From Bifidobacterium sp. (GTDB lineage: Bacteria > Actinomycetota > Actinomycetes > Actinomycetales > Bifidobacteriaceae), in contig NZ_JALCCV010000004.1 in assembly GCF_022640935.1 (NCBI RefSeq), forward strand, positions 1-64,000: a DNA stretch of 64,000 bases, in the 5' to 3' direction. Positions 53,944 through 63,956 of the stretch are shown here, in pieces; position 1 is the first letter of the stretch, and each line of letters opens with the position of its first letter. The notes beneath the pieces were generated by a model that was not told the DNA's origin, ran no database searches, and saw nothing but the letters and a program-made list of their open reading frames with translations. A program made the translations under genes and the position numbers.

Positions 53944-54236
53944 GCCGTCAAAAGGCGGGCTGCTGCGAAGCTGAACGGCTGCAGGATCGAGCGGCTGCTA
54001 CGTGGCAATACCGTGCCGGTCACGCCGGATCGAGGACAGCGCCGGCATCATCCGCCACCATGTGGGCGAAACACAAGCCTTTGCCATAGCCTACCGTTAC
54101 CATGATGGCAATCACGTCCTGTCGCTACGACGCCACAAGCGCCCGCGCGGCTCGACGTGTTTTTGTCCGGCTCGCGACGCGACCCAGCGTCGCCAAGGCC
54201 GAGATTGTGAACAGATACGAGCATGTAAGAGGGATC

Positions 54237-56249
54237 ATGGTGCTTCCAACGCCTCTCCAAGCATTCAGCGGTGTGCCCAAGGCGGATTCGCCCGCGCGCC
54301 AGCAGACCATCGTCGACGGGGAGAAGATGACCGGCGCCCAAGCGCTGGTCCGCTCTCTGGAGGATCTCGGCGTCCAAGACGTTTTCGGCATACCAGGCGG
54401 CGCGATCCTGCCCGTCTACGACGCGATTAACGATCACACCGGCTTCCGCTTCGTTCTCACGCGGCACGAGCAAGCCGCAGGGCATGCGGCCGAAGGCTAT
54501 GCCATTGCGACCGGCCGCGTCGGCGTGTGCATCGTCACGTCGGGTCCGGGCGCGACCAATGTCGTCACCGCCATAGCCGATGCGAACATGGATTCGGTGC
54601 CGCTGCTGGTCATCACCGGCCAGGTGAATGTGGATGCGATCGGCACGGACGCCTTCCAGGAAGCCGATATCGTCGGCATCACCTACCCGGTCGCGAAGCA
54701 CTCCTTCCTCGTGACCCGCGCGCAAGACATTCCTCGCGTCCTTGCCGAGGCGCACTACATCGCCGGCTCGGGCCGGCCCGGCCCTGTCGTCGTGGACGTG
54801 ACCAAGACCGCGCAGCGCGAAACGATGTTCTACTCGTGGCCGCAACGCATGATCCTGCCCGGCTACAATCCAGTCACCAAGGCTCACGGCCATGTCCTCG
54901 CCGAGGCTGCGAAGCTTTTCGCCCAGTCGTATCGACCGGTGCTGTATGTGGGCGGCGGCGCGGTCCGATCGAACGCCGGAGCGCAGGTCAAGGCGCTTGC
55001 CGAGCTGACCGATGCGCCTATCGTCACGACGCTGCCGGCACGCGGACTTGTTTCCGACCGCGATCCGAAAGTGCTGGGCATGCCGGGCATGCATGGCACG
55101 ATCGCGGCGACCGGCGCGATCCAACGTTCCGATCTGCTAGTCGCCATCGGCGCACGGTTCGACGACCGCGTCACCGGCAACCTCGATGCCTTCGCGCCGA
55201 GCGCGCATGTGATCCATATCGATATCGATCCGGCGGAAATCGGCAAGAACCGCCAGCCGGATGTGCCTATCGTCGGCGATGTGAGCACCGTGCTGGAGGA
55301 TCTGATCCCCGAGATAGCACGCACGCAAGCCATCCAAGGCCGGCCGGAACGCGCCTCGTGGTGGCGGCAGCTCGACCAGTGGCTCGAGGAATACCCGAGC
55401 ACATACGTCAAGCCGACCGACGGCTCGCTGGCGCCGCAATGGGTCATTGAGCAGATTTCAGCGCAGGCCAGCGAGCAGACCATCTGGGTCTCCGGCGTCG
55501 GCCAGCATCAGATGTGGGCTTCGCAGTTCATCGATTTCTGCAACCCGCATTCCTGGATATCCTCCGGCGGCTTGGGCACGATGGGCTATGGACTGCCTGC
55601 GGCCCTCGGCGCATGCGTCGGCTCGGAACGCGATTTCGAAGGGAAGAAGCCCGTCTGGCTCATTGACGGCGACGGCAGCTTCCAGATGAATCCGCAGGAG
55701 CTGGCCACCGCATTCCTTGAGCACATGCCGTTGAAGATCGCGATCCTCAACAATTCGACGCTTGGCATGGTACGCCAATGGCAGACGCTGTTCTACCAAC
55801 AGCATTATTCGCAGACCGACCTGTTCGACGGCGACGATATACCCGAAGAGGACGATGTTCCCAACTTTGTCACGCTCGCGCAAGCCTATGGGTGCGTGGG
55901 TTTGCGCGCACACACCAAGGATGAGGCGATCGCGGCGATCAAGCAGGCGAATGCGACTCATGATCGGCCGGTGCTCATCGATTTCCGCGTCTGGAAGGAT
56001 GCGATGGTCTGGCCGATGGTCGCCGCCGGTACTTCGAATGACGAAGTGGTGTATATGCCCGGCATCACGCCGCTGAAAAACAGCGGCGAGGGTGCCGACA
56101 CGGCTGCGTCAGGGACTGCGCGGGTTGGCGATGATCGGGCCGCCGCCGCCCAGTCTTCCGCCGCCCAGCCAGGTCCTGCGCACGCTGCCGACAGCGGCAA
56201 GGATTCCGCACATACCGTCCGCAGCGCCAAACCGGTTGCGCGCAATTAG
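54237..56249 (+). CDS. ilvB: acetolactate synthase large subunit
   Basis: A 670-residue TPP-, FAD- and Mg2+-dependent enzyme for the first step of valine, leucine and isoleucine synthesis. [13 protein letters not shown] and [13 protein letters not shown] carry the TPP Glu. The cofactor motif is [10 protein letters not shown] followed by [15 protein letters not shown]. After the core, about 60 Ala/Ser/Asp-rich residues form an unusual tail (ending SAKPVARN). The start at 54237 follows AGAGGGATC. ilvN follows after 19 bases. I saw no attenuator leader. Confidence 0.96.
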   Translation: MVLPTPLQAFSGVPKADSPARQQTIVDGEKMTGAQALVRSLEDLGVQDVFGIPGGAILPVYDAINDHTGFRFVLTRHEQAAGHAAEGYAIATGRVGVCIVTSGPGATNVVTAIADANMDSVPLLVITGQVNVDAIGTDAFQEADIVGITYPVAKHSFLVTRAQDIPRVLAEAHYIAGSGRPGPVVVDVTKTAQRETMFYSWPQRMILPGYNPVTKAHGHVLAEAAKLFAQSYRPVLYVGGGAVRSNAGAQVKALAELTDAPIVTTLPARGLVSDRDPKVLGMPGMHGTIAATGAIQRSDLLVAIGARFDDRVTGNLDAFAPSAHVIHIDIDPAEIGKNRQPDVPIVGDVSTVLEDLIPEIARTQAIQGRPERASWWRQLDQWLEEYPSTYVKPTDGSLAPQWVIEQISAQASEQTIWVSGVGQHQMWASQFIDFCNPHSWISSGGLGTMGYGLPAALGACVGSERDFEGKKPVWLIDGDGSFQMNPQELATAFLEHMPLKIAILNNSTLGMVRQWQTLFYQQHYSQTDLFDGDDIPEEDDVPNFVTLAQAYGCVGLRAHTKDEAIAAIKQANATHDRPVLIDFRVWKDAMVWPMVAAGTSNDEVVYMPGITPLKNSGEGADTAASGTARVGDDRAAAAQSSAAQPGPAHAADSGKDSAHTVRSAKPVARN

Positions 56250-56268
56250 GCGACAAGGAGCATATACC

Positions 56269-56823
56269 ATGGCTAATTATCCCGCTTCGCAGCCCGGTCC
56301 CGAGCGCCACACGCTTTCGGTGCTGGTGGAGAACCGCCCGGGCGTGCTCGCCCGCATCGCCGGGCTGTTCGCCCGCCGGTCCTTCAACATCAACTCGCTG
56401 TCGGTCTCCCCCACCGAGCGCCCCGACATCTCCCGGCTCACGGTCACCGCGGATGTGGAAGCCGTGCCGCTTGAGCAGATCATCAAGCAGCTCAACAAAC
56501 TGCTGCATGTGCTCAAGATCGTCGATCTTGATTCGGACACCACTGTCGAGCGCGAACTGGTGCTTATCAAAGTGGCCGCCGACGAGTCGAGCCGTTCCGA
56601 CGTGCTCGAGATCGTGCGTCTCTTCCGCGTGCGCGTGGTCGATGTGCACACCGAATCGCTCACCATCGAAGCGACCGGGGCCGAAGGCAAGATCGACGCG
56701 TTGCTTGGCCTTTTGGGCCAATACGGCGTCATCGAGCTCGTCCGCTCGGGCGCTGTTGCCGTGACGCGCGGCCCGCGCGCGCTGAGCGAGAAGGTCATCG
56801 GCTCGGAGATCACCGGGCGATAG
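56269..56823 (+). CDS. ilvN: acetolactate synthase small (regulatory) subunit
   Basis: A 184-residue regulatory subunit with an N-terminal ACT domain (TLSVLVENRPGVLARIAGLF, about 15-90) that binds valine for feedback inhibition. A conserved C-terminal domain ends in VAVTRGPRALSEK. NINSLSVSPTERPDISRLT is characteristic. AAGGAG lies eight bases before the ATG. It forms the holoenzyme with IlvB. Confidence 0.97.
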   Translation: MANYPASQPGPERHTLSVLVENRPGVLARIAGLFARRSFNINSLSVSPTERPDISRLTVTADVEAVPLEQIIKQLNKLLHVLKIVDLDSDTTVERELVLIKVAADESSRSDVLEIVRLFRVRVVDVHTESLTIEATGAEGKIDALLGLLGQYGVIELVRSGAVAVTRGPRALSEKVIGSEITGR

Positions 56824-56940
56824 ACCGAGTCGTGGCGCGCTCACGCTCCCGTCTCTTTCGACGAGCCGAGATCCAGCCCGAAGCCCGCATTCGTTTCGTC
56901 ATCGCGTGACGCATTCGGTCGCCGAATGACGTTTTGATCC

Positions 56941-57035
56941 GTTGTGCGACGTATTCAGAAAACAAGAAACGTTGAAAACCCGGCATTCCTGTTCCGCTGA
57001 CAACGTCACACAACGAAAAATACGTCATGCAACAA
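56941..57035. repeat. intergenic repeat element, copy 2
   Basis: The arms GTTGTGCGAC (56941-56950) and GTCACACAAC (57005-57014) are inverted with one mismatch. The interior has AAACAAGAAAC and GGCATTCCTG as in the 50556 element. Further ACGTCATGCAACAAC lies just after. It sits between ilvN and the convergent ABC-F gene. Confidence 0.65.
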
Positions 57036-57040
57036 CGCGA

Positions 57041-59164
57041 CTACTCGACCTGCTCGGAGAGCTCCATCCATTCGTCTTCCAGAGATTGAGTCTCGTTCCG
57101 CACGTCGCCCAGTTGCCCATTGAGTTCGTTGAGCCCTTGGAAATCGCTGGGGTCATGTGCGGCCATGAGACTTTCGATGTCGGCTTTGCTCTCTTCGAGC
57201 TTGGCCAGCCGTCGCTCGATGGCCGAAATGCGCTTGGTGGCGTCGTGAAAGGCCCTGCCGCTGAGCTTCTCATCGCCTTCGCCATTCTCATCGCCCGGCA
57301 CATCGTCAATTCCCGCATTCCCCGACGATTGGCCGGCCGCAGAAGCGTTCGCGTCAGAACCCGCCTGCGCCGCCTCGATCATCGCAAGATAATCGTCCAC
57401 GCCGCCGGGCAGGTGGCGCACCTTGCCGCCGATGAGCGCGAATTGCTGGTCGGTGACGCGTTCGAGCAGATACCGGTCGTGCGAAACTACGATCAACGTG
57501 CCCGGCCAGGTGTCAAGCAAGTCTTCCATCACGGCGAGCATGTCGGTGTCCAGATCGTTGCCAGGCTCGTCCATGATGAGCACGTTCGGCTCGTCGAGCA
57601 GGATGAGAAGCAGCTGCATGCGTCGCTTCTGGCCGCCCGACAGGTCGCCGATCGGCGTCATCAGCTGCGCTGATTCGAAGCCGAGCCGCTCCATGAGCTG
57701 CGCGGGGGTGACCTCTTTGCCCTCGACGATGTAGCTGGGCTTATAGCGGCTCAGCACTTCCTTGACCTTATAGGCGTTGAGCTTCTCCAACTCGTCCAAG
57801 CGCTGCGTGAGCACGGCGAATTTCACGGTTTTGCCGATATTCACCCGTCCGGCGGTCGGGGTCAGCGTCCCGTCGATGATGCTGAGCAATGTCGATTTGC
57901 CCGCGCCGTTCGCCCCCACAATGCCGAAACGGTCGCCAGGGCCGATCAGCCACGTCACGTCGTCGAGAATCATGCGGCCGCTGACACGGACGCGGCGTGC
58001 CGCCGAAGTGATATCCGGGTCACTGCCATCATCGGCAGGATCGTCTTCGCCCGCGGGCTTCTGCGCAGCTCCGGCACCAGCCAGCCGCGGATCGTTGGCG
58101 TCATCGACGTCCAGATCGAGAGAGCCGGTAAGCACCGGCTCGGCGTACAAGGCTGGCACGATATCCGACTGCGCCGGCGCGGCATCCGGACCCGCATCCG
58201 ATGCCGCGGGCGAGGATTCGCCGCCGCCGACGCCGCCTGCCGCCGACGCCGCGCTCCCCCGCGTGCGATCCCGGAAGATCTGCGTCACGTCAAGCAGGTC
58301 CACGACCTGCTTGCCCAACCGGGACGTGGCCATCTGTTTAAGCTGCAAGGTGTCGCGCATCGGCGGTACATCGGAGATCAGCGCGTTCGCCTGTTTGACA
58401 TGGAACTTCTGCTTGGTGGCGCGTGCTCGTGCGCCACGCGAGAGCCAGGCGAGCTCCTTGCGCGCCAGATTGCGCCGCCGTTCTTCGCGCGCCCCGGCCT
58501 GCCGGTCACGTTCGACGCGCTGCAGCATGTAGGCGCTGTAACCGCCTTCGAAGGGGTCGATGGCGCCGTCATGCACCTCCCACATGGATTCGCACACTTC
58601 ATCGAGGAACCAGCGGTCGTGCGTCACCAGCAGCAGCGCGCCCTGGCCCGTGGCCCAGCGCTGACGCAAATGCTCGGCGAGCCAGTGGATCGTCACGATA
58701 TCCAAATGGTTCGTCGGCTCGTCAAGTGCCAGGATGTCCCAGTCGCGCAGCAGCAGCCGTGCCAGATCGGCACGGCGACGTTGCCCGCCGGACAAGGTTC
58801 CGATTCTCGCATCGAGGCTCAATCCGCCCAAGAGCGCTTCAACGATTTCGCGCGAACGTGAGTCGGCGGCCCACTCGTAATCCTCGCGGCCTTCCAACGC
58901 GGCTTGGCGTAGGGTGGCGTTGTCGTCCAAGGGGTCGCGCTGATTCAACATGCCGAAAGTCAGTCCATTGCGCCGCGTGACGCGCCCGGAATCCGGCTCT
59001 TGCACGCCGTTCAGCATCCGCAGCAGCGTGGATTTGCCGTCGCCGTTGCGGCCGACAATGCCGATGCGGTCCCCTTCGAACACGCCCTGCGTCACATCGG
59101 TGAATACTGTTTTAGTGGCGAAGCTGAGCGAAACATGCTCTAATCCCAAGTCATACGTAGGCAT
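57041..59164 (-). CDS. ABC-F family ATPase (Uup/EttA-like)
   Basis: A 707-residue soluble protein with two ABC ATPase domains and no membrane span, a translation-factor-type ABC-F protein. Domain one has GRNGDGKST and LSGGQRRRADLARLLL. Domain two has GANGAGKST and LSGGQKRRMQLLLILLDEP (about 490-560). Between them the linker has a basic helix and about 90 Ala/Gly/Asp-rich residues. The C-terminus is a coiled coil ending KRISAIERRLAKLEESKADI, of the Uup type. Members act on the ribosomal E site or branched DNA. The start at 59164 (MPTYDLG) is preferred to longer frames. Confidence 0.9.
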   Translation of the reverse strand: MPTYDLGLEHVSLSFATKTVFTDVTQGVFEGDRIGIVGRNGDGKSTLLRMLNGVQEPDSGRVTRRNGLTFGMLNQRDPLDDNATLRQAALEGREDYEWAADSRSREIVEALLGGLSLDARIGTLSGGQRRRADLARLLLRDWDILALDEPTNHLDIVTIHWLAEHLRQRWATGQGALLLVTHDRWFLDEVCESMWEVHDGAIDPFEGGYSAYMLQRVERDRQAGAREERRRNLARKELAWLSRGARARATKQKFHVKQANALISDVPPMRDTLQLKQMATSRLGKQVVDLLDVTQIFRDRTRGSAASAAGGVGGGESSPAASDAGPDAAPAQSDIVPALYAEPVLTGSLDLDVDDANDPRLAGAGAAQKPAGEDDPADDGSDPDITSAARRVRVSGRMILDDVTWLIGPGDRFGIVGANGAGKSTLLSIIDGTLTPTAGRVNIGKTVKFAVLTQRLDELEKLNAYKVKEVLSRYKPSYIVEGKEVTPAQLMERLGFESAQLMTPIGDLSGGQKRRMQLLLILLDEPNVLIMDEPGNDLDTDMLAVMEDLLDTWPGTLIVVSHDRYLLERVTDQQFALIGGKVRHLPGGVDDYLAMIEAAQAGSDANASAAGQSSGNAGIDDVPGDENGEGDEKLSGRAFHDATKRISAIERRLAKLEESKADIESLMAAHDPSDFQGLNELNGQLGDVRNETQSLEDEWMELSEQVE

Positions 59165-59298
59165 AAGGCTTCTTACTATACCGCCAGCCCTAGGCACGCG
59201 CCATGCCGCTGCACTCACCGTGCCATCAGCGAGCAGCATCCACACTGCTGCAGATGGAGTCCTCGCACCTTTGGCACGGAGGATCGCCTCATCGGTTT

Positions 59299-60021
59299 CT
59301 ACGCTGTCAGCGAGCGCGCATACGTGCTGCACCGCGCTGCGAAGCCGGAGAAGACCTGTTCGGCAAGCGGCTGGAGCTGGGGGTTGTATTCATCGAAATC
59401 GGCTTGGATTTTGGCGATCTGCGTTTTTTTGAGGCTGTCTGTCATCGCCGGCTCACTCAGCCACTCGTCCAGCAGCGGACGCGTGACCTCGAGATGGAAC
59501 TGCAGTCCCAGCGCCGAGCCGAAGCGGAACGCCTGATTGGCCGTCGCCTGCGATTTGGCGAGCAGCGTCCCGCCCTCGGGCACCGCCACCGTGTCGGTGT
59601 GCCAGTGCAGCACATTGAGCTGCTTGTTCCACATCGAAAAATAATCATGTTTGGCGACGCTTTTGATCGGCGCGAAGCCGATTTCCGAAGTGGCACCCTT
59701 GCTCAGTTTTGCGCCGAGGGCTGTGGCGATGAGCTGATGACCCAGACAGATGCCCAGCAGCGGCTTGCCGACGCTGATCGCGGCGCGCACGAGCTTCGCT
59801 TCGCTTTTGAGACCGGGGTAATGCTCGAAATCAGTGGCGTCCATCGGCCCGCCCATGATCACCACACCCGCAAGCTCGTCGAAATCCGGCAGCTTCGCCT
59901 TTTTCTGGTCCGCGATGATCACAGTCTGGGCGGCCATATCCAAATCCTCGAGATTGTCGAGTATGCGTCCTGGTTTCTCCCACGGGACATGCTGCACAAT
60001 AAGCACTTGCGGTGAAGTCAT
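59299..60021 (-). CDS. class I glutamine amidotransferase-like protein
   Basis: A 240-residue protein of the GMP-synthase-like glutaminase group. The nucleophile is Cys in LLGICLGHQLIATAL (about residue 93), the catalytic His is in GLQFHLEV, with Glu two residues on. VVIMGGPMDATDFEHYPGL is an early conserved loop. It lacks a synthetase partner, so it may hydrolyse gamma-glutamyl compounds or act on another amide. It diverges from cysS and lies upstream of the ABC-F gene on the same strand. Confidence 0.88.
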   Translation of the reverse strand: MTSPQVLIVQHVPWEKPGRILDNLEDLDMAAQTVIIADQKKAKLPDFDELAGVVIMGGPMDATDFEHYPGLKSEAKLVRAAISVGKPLLGICLGHQLIATALGAKLSKGATSEIGFAPIKSVAKHDYFSMWNKQLNVLHWHTDTVAVPEGGTLLAKSQATANQAFRFGSALGLQFHLEVTRPLLDEWLSEPAMTDSLKKTQIAKIQADFDEYNPQLQPLAEQVFSGFAARCSTYARSLTA

Positions 60022-60101
60022 AGCCTCTATTGTGACATTGCCCCTGTAAACGGCGGTTCAGCTGTGGAATGTTGTCTGGGAACGCTAATACCCTCAGAGG
60101 C

Positions 60102-61871
60102 ATGACAGATGCCGAAAAACCGCTCGATGCCAACAGTTTGCAGGCTCACGCGGCCGCCAGGCTGCAGCTGTACGACACCGCTTCGCACGCGGTGTCGCGC
60201 TTCGTGCCCATCGTGCCCGGCAAGGTCGGCATCTATGTGTGCGGCGCCACGGTGCAGAGCTCGCCGCACATCGGCCATATCCGCGCGGCGGTCGCTTTCG
60301 ACGTTGTGCGCCGCTGGCTGCTGCGGCTAGGGTACAAAGTCACGTTCGTACGCAATGTGACCGACATCGACGACAAGATCATCGACAAAGCCGCAGCCGC
60401 CGGCCAGCAGTGGTGGGAGCGGGCGTACTTCTACGAGCGCGAGTTCACGAAGGCATACGATGCGCTCGGCGTGCTGCCGCCGACCTATGAGCCACGCGCC
60501 ACCGGGCATGTGACCGACATGGTCGAGCTGATCGGGCGCATCATCGACAACGGCCATGCGTATGTCGTGCGCGACGAGAATGGCGAGCCGACCGGCAACG
60601 TGTATTTCGACGTGGCGAGCTGGCCGCGATACGGCGAGTTGACGCATCAGAAGCGGTCTGCCGGCGTGGACGCAGCGGCCGAAGCCGATGAAGCCGCAGC
60701 CGTCGCCGACCGCATGGGCCCGAGCGTGGACGCGGCTGGCGGCGACAAATACAATCCCGTCGATCCGGCCGACGCCTCGCCCGACAAGCATGACGTGCGC
60801 GATTTCGCATTATGGAAGTCGCCGAAGCCCAGCGATCCGCCGACTGCGCGCTGGCGTACTCCCTTTGGCATCGGCCGGCCCGGCTGGCATATCGAATGCT
60901 CCGCGATGAGCCACCGGTATCTTGGCGATATGTTCGACATCCACGGCGGCGGGCTGGACCTGCGCTTCCCCCACCACGAGAACGAGATGGCGCAGACGAA
61001 GGCAGCCGGCTGGAATTCAGCAGCCCGCTGGATGCATTCGGCATGGGTGACCGCCAAGGGCGAGAAAATGTCGAAGTCCTTGGGCAATGGACTGTCAGTG
61101 CCGGCAGTGCTGGCGCAGGACACGGCATGGGTGGTGCGCTACGCGCTGGGATCCGTGCAATACCGCTCGATGCTCGAATGGTCGGATCAGACGCTCGCCG
61201 AGGCACGATCCGCCTTCGGGCGCATCAGCAACTTCATCGAGCGTGCCGGCATCGCCCTCGCTGACTTCGGCGGGCAACCCCCGCGCGAGGAAATCACTGC
61301 CGTTCCCGCCGATGCCCTGCCCACCGACTTTGTCGTCGCCATGAACGACGACATCAACGTCTCCGGCGCAACCGCCGCGATCTTTACCGCGATTCGCAGC
61401 GGCAATACGCTGTTGGCGAGTCTGGCCGCGGAATCTGGTCAGACCGGCTCTGCGAAAGGTGGTCAGACCGGTTCCGCACAAGATGGCGCCGGTCAGGCCG
61501 ACCAGACCTCTCAGGCTGCTGCCGACGCTCCGACCATTGCGGGCGCGGAGAAGACAGCGGATGGTGCCACAACCGAAGACTTGCTCCGGAACACGCTGAT
61601 TTCAGTGCGCGCGATGCTCGATACGCTCGGCCTCGACCCGCTGGCCGAGCCGTGGGTTGGAGAGGCGGTCGGCACTGGTTCAATCTCTGCTGGCGCCGGC
61701 CCATCCGAGCATGAGGTTCTGGACACGCTGATCACCGAACAACTCGCCGCCCGCGCCCGGGCACGCAAAACCAAGGACTTTGCCAAGGCCGATGCGATCC
61801 GCGATTCGTTGAACGCCGCCGGCATCGCCATCGAAGATGGCCCGAACGGTTCCACATGGAGTCTGGCGTAG
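60102..61871 (+). CDS. cysS: cysteinyl-tRNA synthetase
   Basis: A 589-residue class I aminoacyl-tRNA synthetase. IYVCGATVQSSPHIGHIRAA contains the HIGH site and the zinc-ligand Cys. RPGWHIECSAM and FPHHENEMAQTKAA are signatures, and KMSKS is in KGEKMSKSLGN (about residue 325). Two insertions are unusual: an Ala/Asp-rich loop (about 190-230) and a GQTGSAKGG/GQTGSAQDG repeat region (about 445-490). The start at 60102 (MTDAEKP) is preceded by a weak CAGAGGC. Essential; full length. Confidence 0.96.
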   Translation: MTDAEKPLDANSLQAHAAARLQLYDTASHAVSRFVPIVPGKVGIYVCGATVQSSPHIGHIRAAVAFDVVRRWLLRLGYKVTFVRNVTDIDDKIIDKAAAAGQQWWERAYFYEREFTKAYDALGVLPPTYEPRATGHVTDMVELIGRIIDNGHAYVVRDENGEPTGNVYFDVASWPRYGELTHQKRSAGVDAAAEADEAAAVADRMGPSVDAAGGDKYNPVDPADASPDKHDVRDFALWKSPKPSDPPTARWRTPFGIGRPGWHIECSAMSHRYLGDMFDIHGGGLDLRFPHHENEMAQTKAAGWNSAARWMHSAWVTAKGEKMSKSLGNGLSVPAVLAQDTAWVVRYALGSVQYRSMLEWSDQTLAEARSAFGRISNFIERAGIALADFGGQPPREEITAVPADALPTDFVVAMNDDINVSGATAAIFTAIRSGNTLLASLAAESGQTGSAKGGQTGSAQDGAGQADQTSQAAADAPTIAGAEKTADGATTEDLLRNTLISVRAMLDTLGLDPLAEPWVGEAVGTGSISAGAGPSEHEVLDTLITEQLAARARARKTKDFAKADAIRDSLNAAGIAIEDGPNGSTWSLA

Positions 61872-61964
61872 CAGCAGGCCGCCGCTCTGGCGCCCACGAG
61901 GGATTACTGGCACTCAACGGACGTTTGCCGACGGCAGAGGCAGCGGCAACACGGCCGCGGAAAA

Positions 61965-61998
61965 GTGTCTGCGGTCAGGCCGCACGAACCGCAGACAC
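61965..61998 (-). terminator. terminator between cysS and the pyruvate oxidase gene
   Basis: Perfect 11-base arms GTGTCTGCGGT and ACCGCAGACAC enclose 12 bases. On the minus strand TTTT follows directly, so it best fits the pyruvate oxidase transcript. Confidence 0.7.
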
Positions 61999-62108
61999 CT
62001 CAGGATGATTGCACACCAAGTTCCTCAACCGTTCACTTTGTAGCCATAGCGGCTGCCCACTTCGCCTATGGACAGTCCGCGAGACTGCCCACTTTATGGC
62101 TCAGCAGT

Positions 62109-63956
62109 TCAGAACCCGCCCTGCTCGACGGTTTTGATGCGGGCTTCGAGGCCTTCCTGCTCGAGGAAGTAGCTCAGCGGCTTCAGCCCAAATGCCTCGT
62201 AGCGCTTCTTGAAGGCGTCGATCTGCTCAGCCGAATACAGGCGCGGCTCAAGTTCTAGCATTTCGGCCGGCAGCGGGCGCTCGTTGCTGATTTTGGCGTC
62301 GATGACGACGACCTTGCCATCGCGCGCCTCCTGCACGGCCTGCGCGAACACGCCGTGCACCTGGCTGATCTCGGTGACCGTATGACCGACGGCGCCCATC
62401 GCTTCGGCGAGCTTGGCGTAATCGATGTCCATGAAATGCACGCCGAGGTAGCCGAGGTTGGTATCCTCCTGCTCATCTTTAATGAAGCCGAACTGCTGGT
62501 TGCTGAAGACCACATGGATGGTCGGCAGCTCATACTGCACGGCGGTCGCGAGATCCTGCATCGTCATGTTGAAGCCGCCGTCGCCCGCAAGATTCCACAC
62601 CTGGCGGTCAGGGAAATCGAGCTTGGCGCTGATCGCGCCCGGGATGCCGACGCCCATCGTCGCGAAGAGCGAGGAGGTGCGCCACATCTGCTTGGGATTC
62701 ATGTGCAGGTGACGGATCGAGGTCTGGGTCACATCGCCGACGTCGATCGAGAAGATCGCGTCCTCGTCGGCCACCTGGTTGATGGCGTCATAGACCTGAT
62801 AGAGCTGCAAATCGCCCTTGGTCTTCTTCTCGAGCATGGTGACGTATTCGCGCCAGTTGGCGACATTCGCAAGGTTCGCGCGCCACCAGCCGGTGCTTTC
62901 CTTCTCGTCGACCTTCACGCAGATCGCGCGCAGCGCGTCGCCCGCGTCGCCCAGGATGGCGACGTCGGCGTTGTGACGCTTGCCGAGCTTGGAGGGGTCG
63001 ATGTCGATCTGGATGAACTTCTTGACGTTCTTGAAGACTTTGGACACCTCGGCGAAGGGATAGTTGTTGCCGACGAACAGCACCGTGTCCGCCTCGGGGA
63101 AGCATTCGACCGACGGCTTAGTGGAGACGCGGTTCGGACTGCCAAGCAGCGCCTCATAGTCCGAAGGGAAATTATCGAAGCTGATGCCGGTGTTGGCCAG
63201 CGGGGCCTTGATCTTGCGGCTCAGGTCGATCACGGCCTGCCCGTTGCCGCGCGTGCCGATGCCAGCGAAGATGACCGGACGCTCAGCCTGGTTCAGCAGT
63301 TCGACAGCGGCGTCGATGTCTTCGGTGTTGAGTACCGGGTTCGGGTAGCGCCGATGCGCATGAGCAGCGGAATACCAGCCGCCCTGCGGAATGTCGACCC
63401 AGCCGAGATCGACCGGGATCTGTACGACGGCAACGCCGTTCTTGGCATAGGCTTGGCGGATCGCCTCGTCGATGACATGCGGCATCTGGTCGGCGGTGGA
63501 GACCTGCCGGTTGTAGATGGCGACATCGGCGTAGATCGGGTTCTCGTTCATCTCCTGGAAGGTGTCCCAGTTGAGCCCGGCGGTGCCAAACTGGCCGATG
63601 AGCGCGAGCACCGGGACATGCTCTTCGCGTGCGTCGTACAGCCCCTGCAGAGTATGCGTGCCGCCAGGGCCCGCCGAGCCGAAACACACGCCAATGTGGC
63701 CGGTGTATTTGGCGTGCATGGAGGCGGCCAAGGCACCGACTTCCTCGTGGCGCACCTGGATGTAGTCGATGTTGTCGCGCTCGACATACAGCGCGTCCAT
63801 CAGCGAGTTGATCGAGCCGCCCGGGATGCCGAAGATGTGTTTGACGCCCCAAGACTCAAGGACCTTGACGGTAGCGACGCCGGCCTTGATGGTTCCTTCC
63901 TTGTGCTGGTTCGCGGTTTTGGCATCAAAACCGAACTGAATGACATTCTTTGCCAT
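62109..63956 (-). CDS. pyruvate oxidase (POX, SpxB type)
   Basis: A 615-residue TPP/FAD enzyme matching Lactobacillus-type phosphate-dependent pyruvate oxidase. It converts pyruvate, phosphate and O2 to acetyl phosphate, CO2 and H2O2. The TPP Glu lies in QVRHEEVGALAASMHAKYTG. The FAD domain has AGIGTRGNGQAVIDL and QIDIDPSKLGKRHNADVAI. The Mg-TPP motif is LAGDGGFNMTMQDL, followed by HVVFSNQQFGFIKDEQEDTN. Alternatives are acetolactate synthase or oxalyl-CoA decarboxylase, but TFQEMNENPIYADVAIYNRQ is oxidase-like. The ATG at 63956 follows AAAGGAGAC. With Ndh and cytochrome bd it adds to an oxygen-using metabolism. Confidence 0.88.
   Translation of the reverse strand: MAKNVIQFGFDAKTANQHKEGTIKAGVATVKVLESWGVKHIFGIPGGSINSLMDALYVERDNIDYIQVRHEEVGALAASMHAKYTGHIGVCFGSAGPGGTHTLQGLYDAREEHVPVLALIGQFGTAGLNWDTFQEMNENPIYADVAIYNRQVSTADQMPHVIDEAIRQAYAKNGVAVVQIPVDLGWVDIPQGGWYSAAHAHRRYPNPVLNTEDIDAAVELLNQAERPVIFAGIGTRGNGQAVIDLSRKIKAPLANTGISFDNFPSDYEALLGSPNRVSTKPSVECFPEADTVLFVGNNYPFAEVSKVFKNVKKFIQIDIDPSKLGKRHNADVAILGDAGDALRAICVKVDEKESTGWWRANLANVANWREYVTMLEKKTKGDLQLYQVYDAINQVADEDAIFSIDVGDVTQTSIRHLHMNPKQMWRTSSLFATMGVGIPGAISAKLDFPDRQVWNLAGDGGFNMTMQDLATAVQYELPTIHVVFSNQQFGFIKDEQEDTNLGYLGVHFMDIDYAKLAEAMGAVGHTVTEISQVHGVFAQAVQEARDGKVVVIDAKISNERPLPAEMLELEPRLYSAEQIDAFKKRYEAFGLKPLSYFLEQEGLEARIKTVEQGGF

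Noticed and set aside
53944..54236. Attenuator leader peptide before ilvB
   Set aside because: No short frame rich in Ile, Val or Leu codons and no paired terminator structure were seen.
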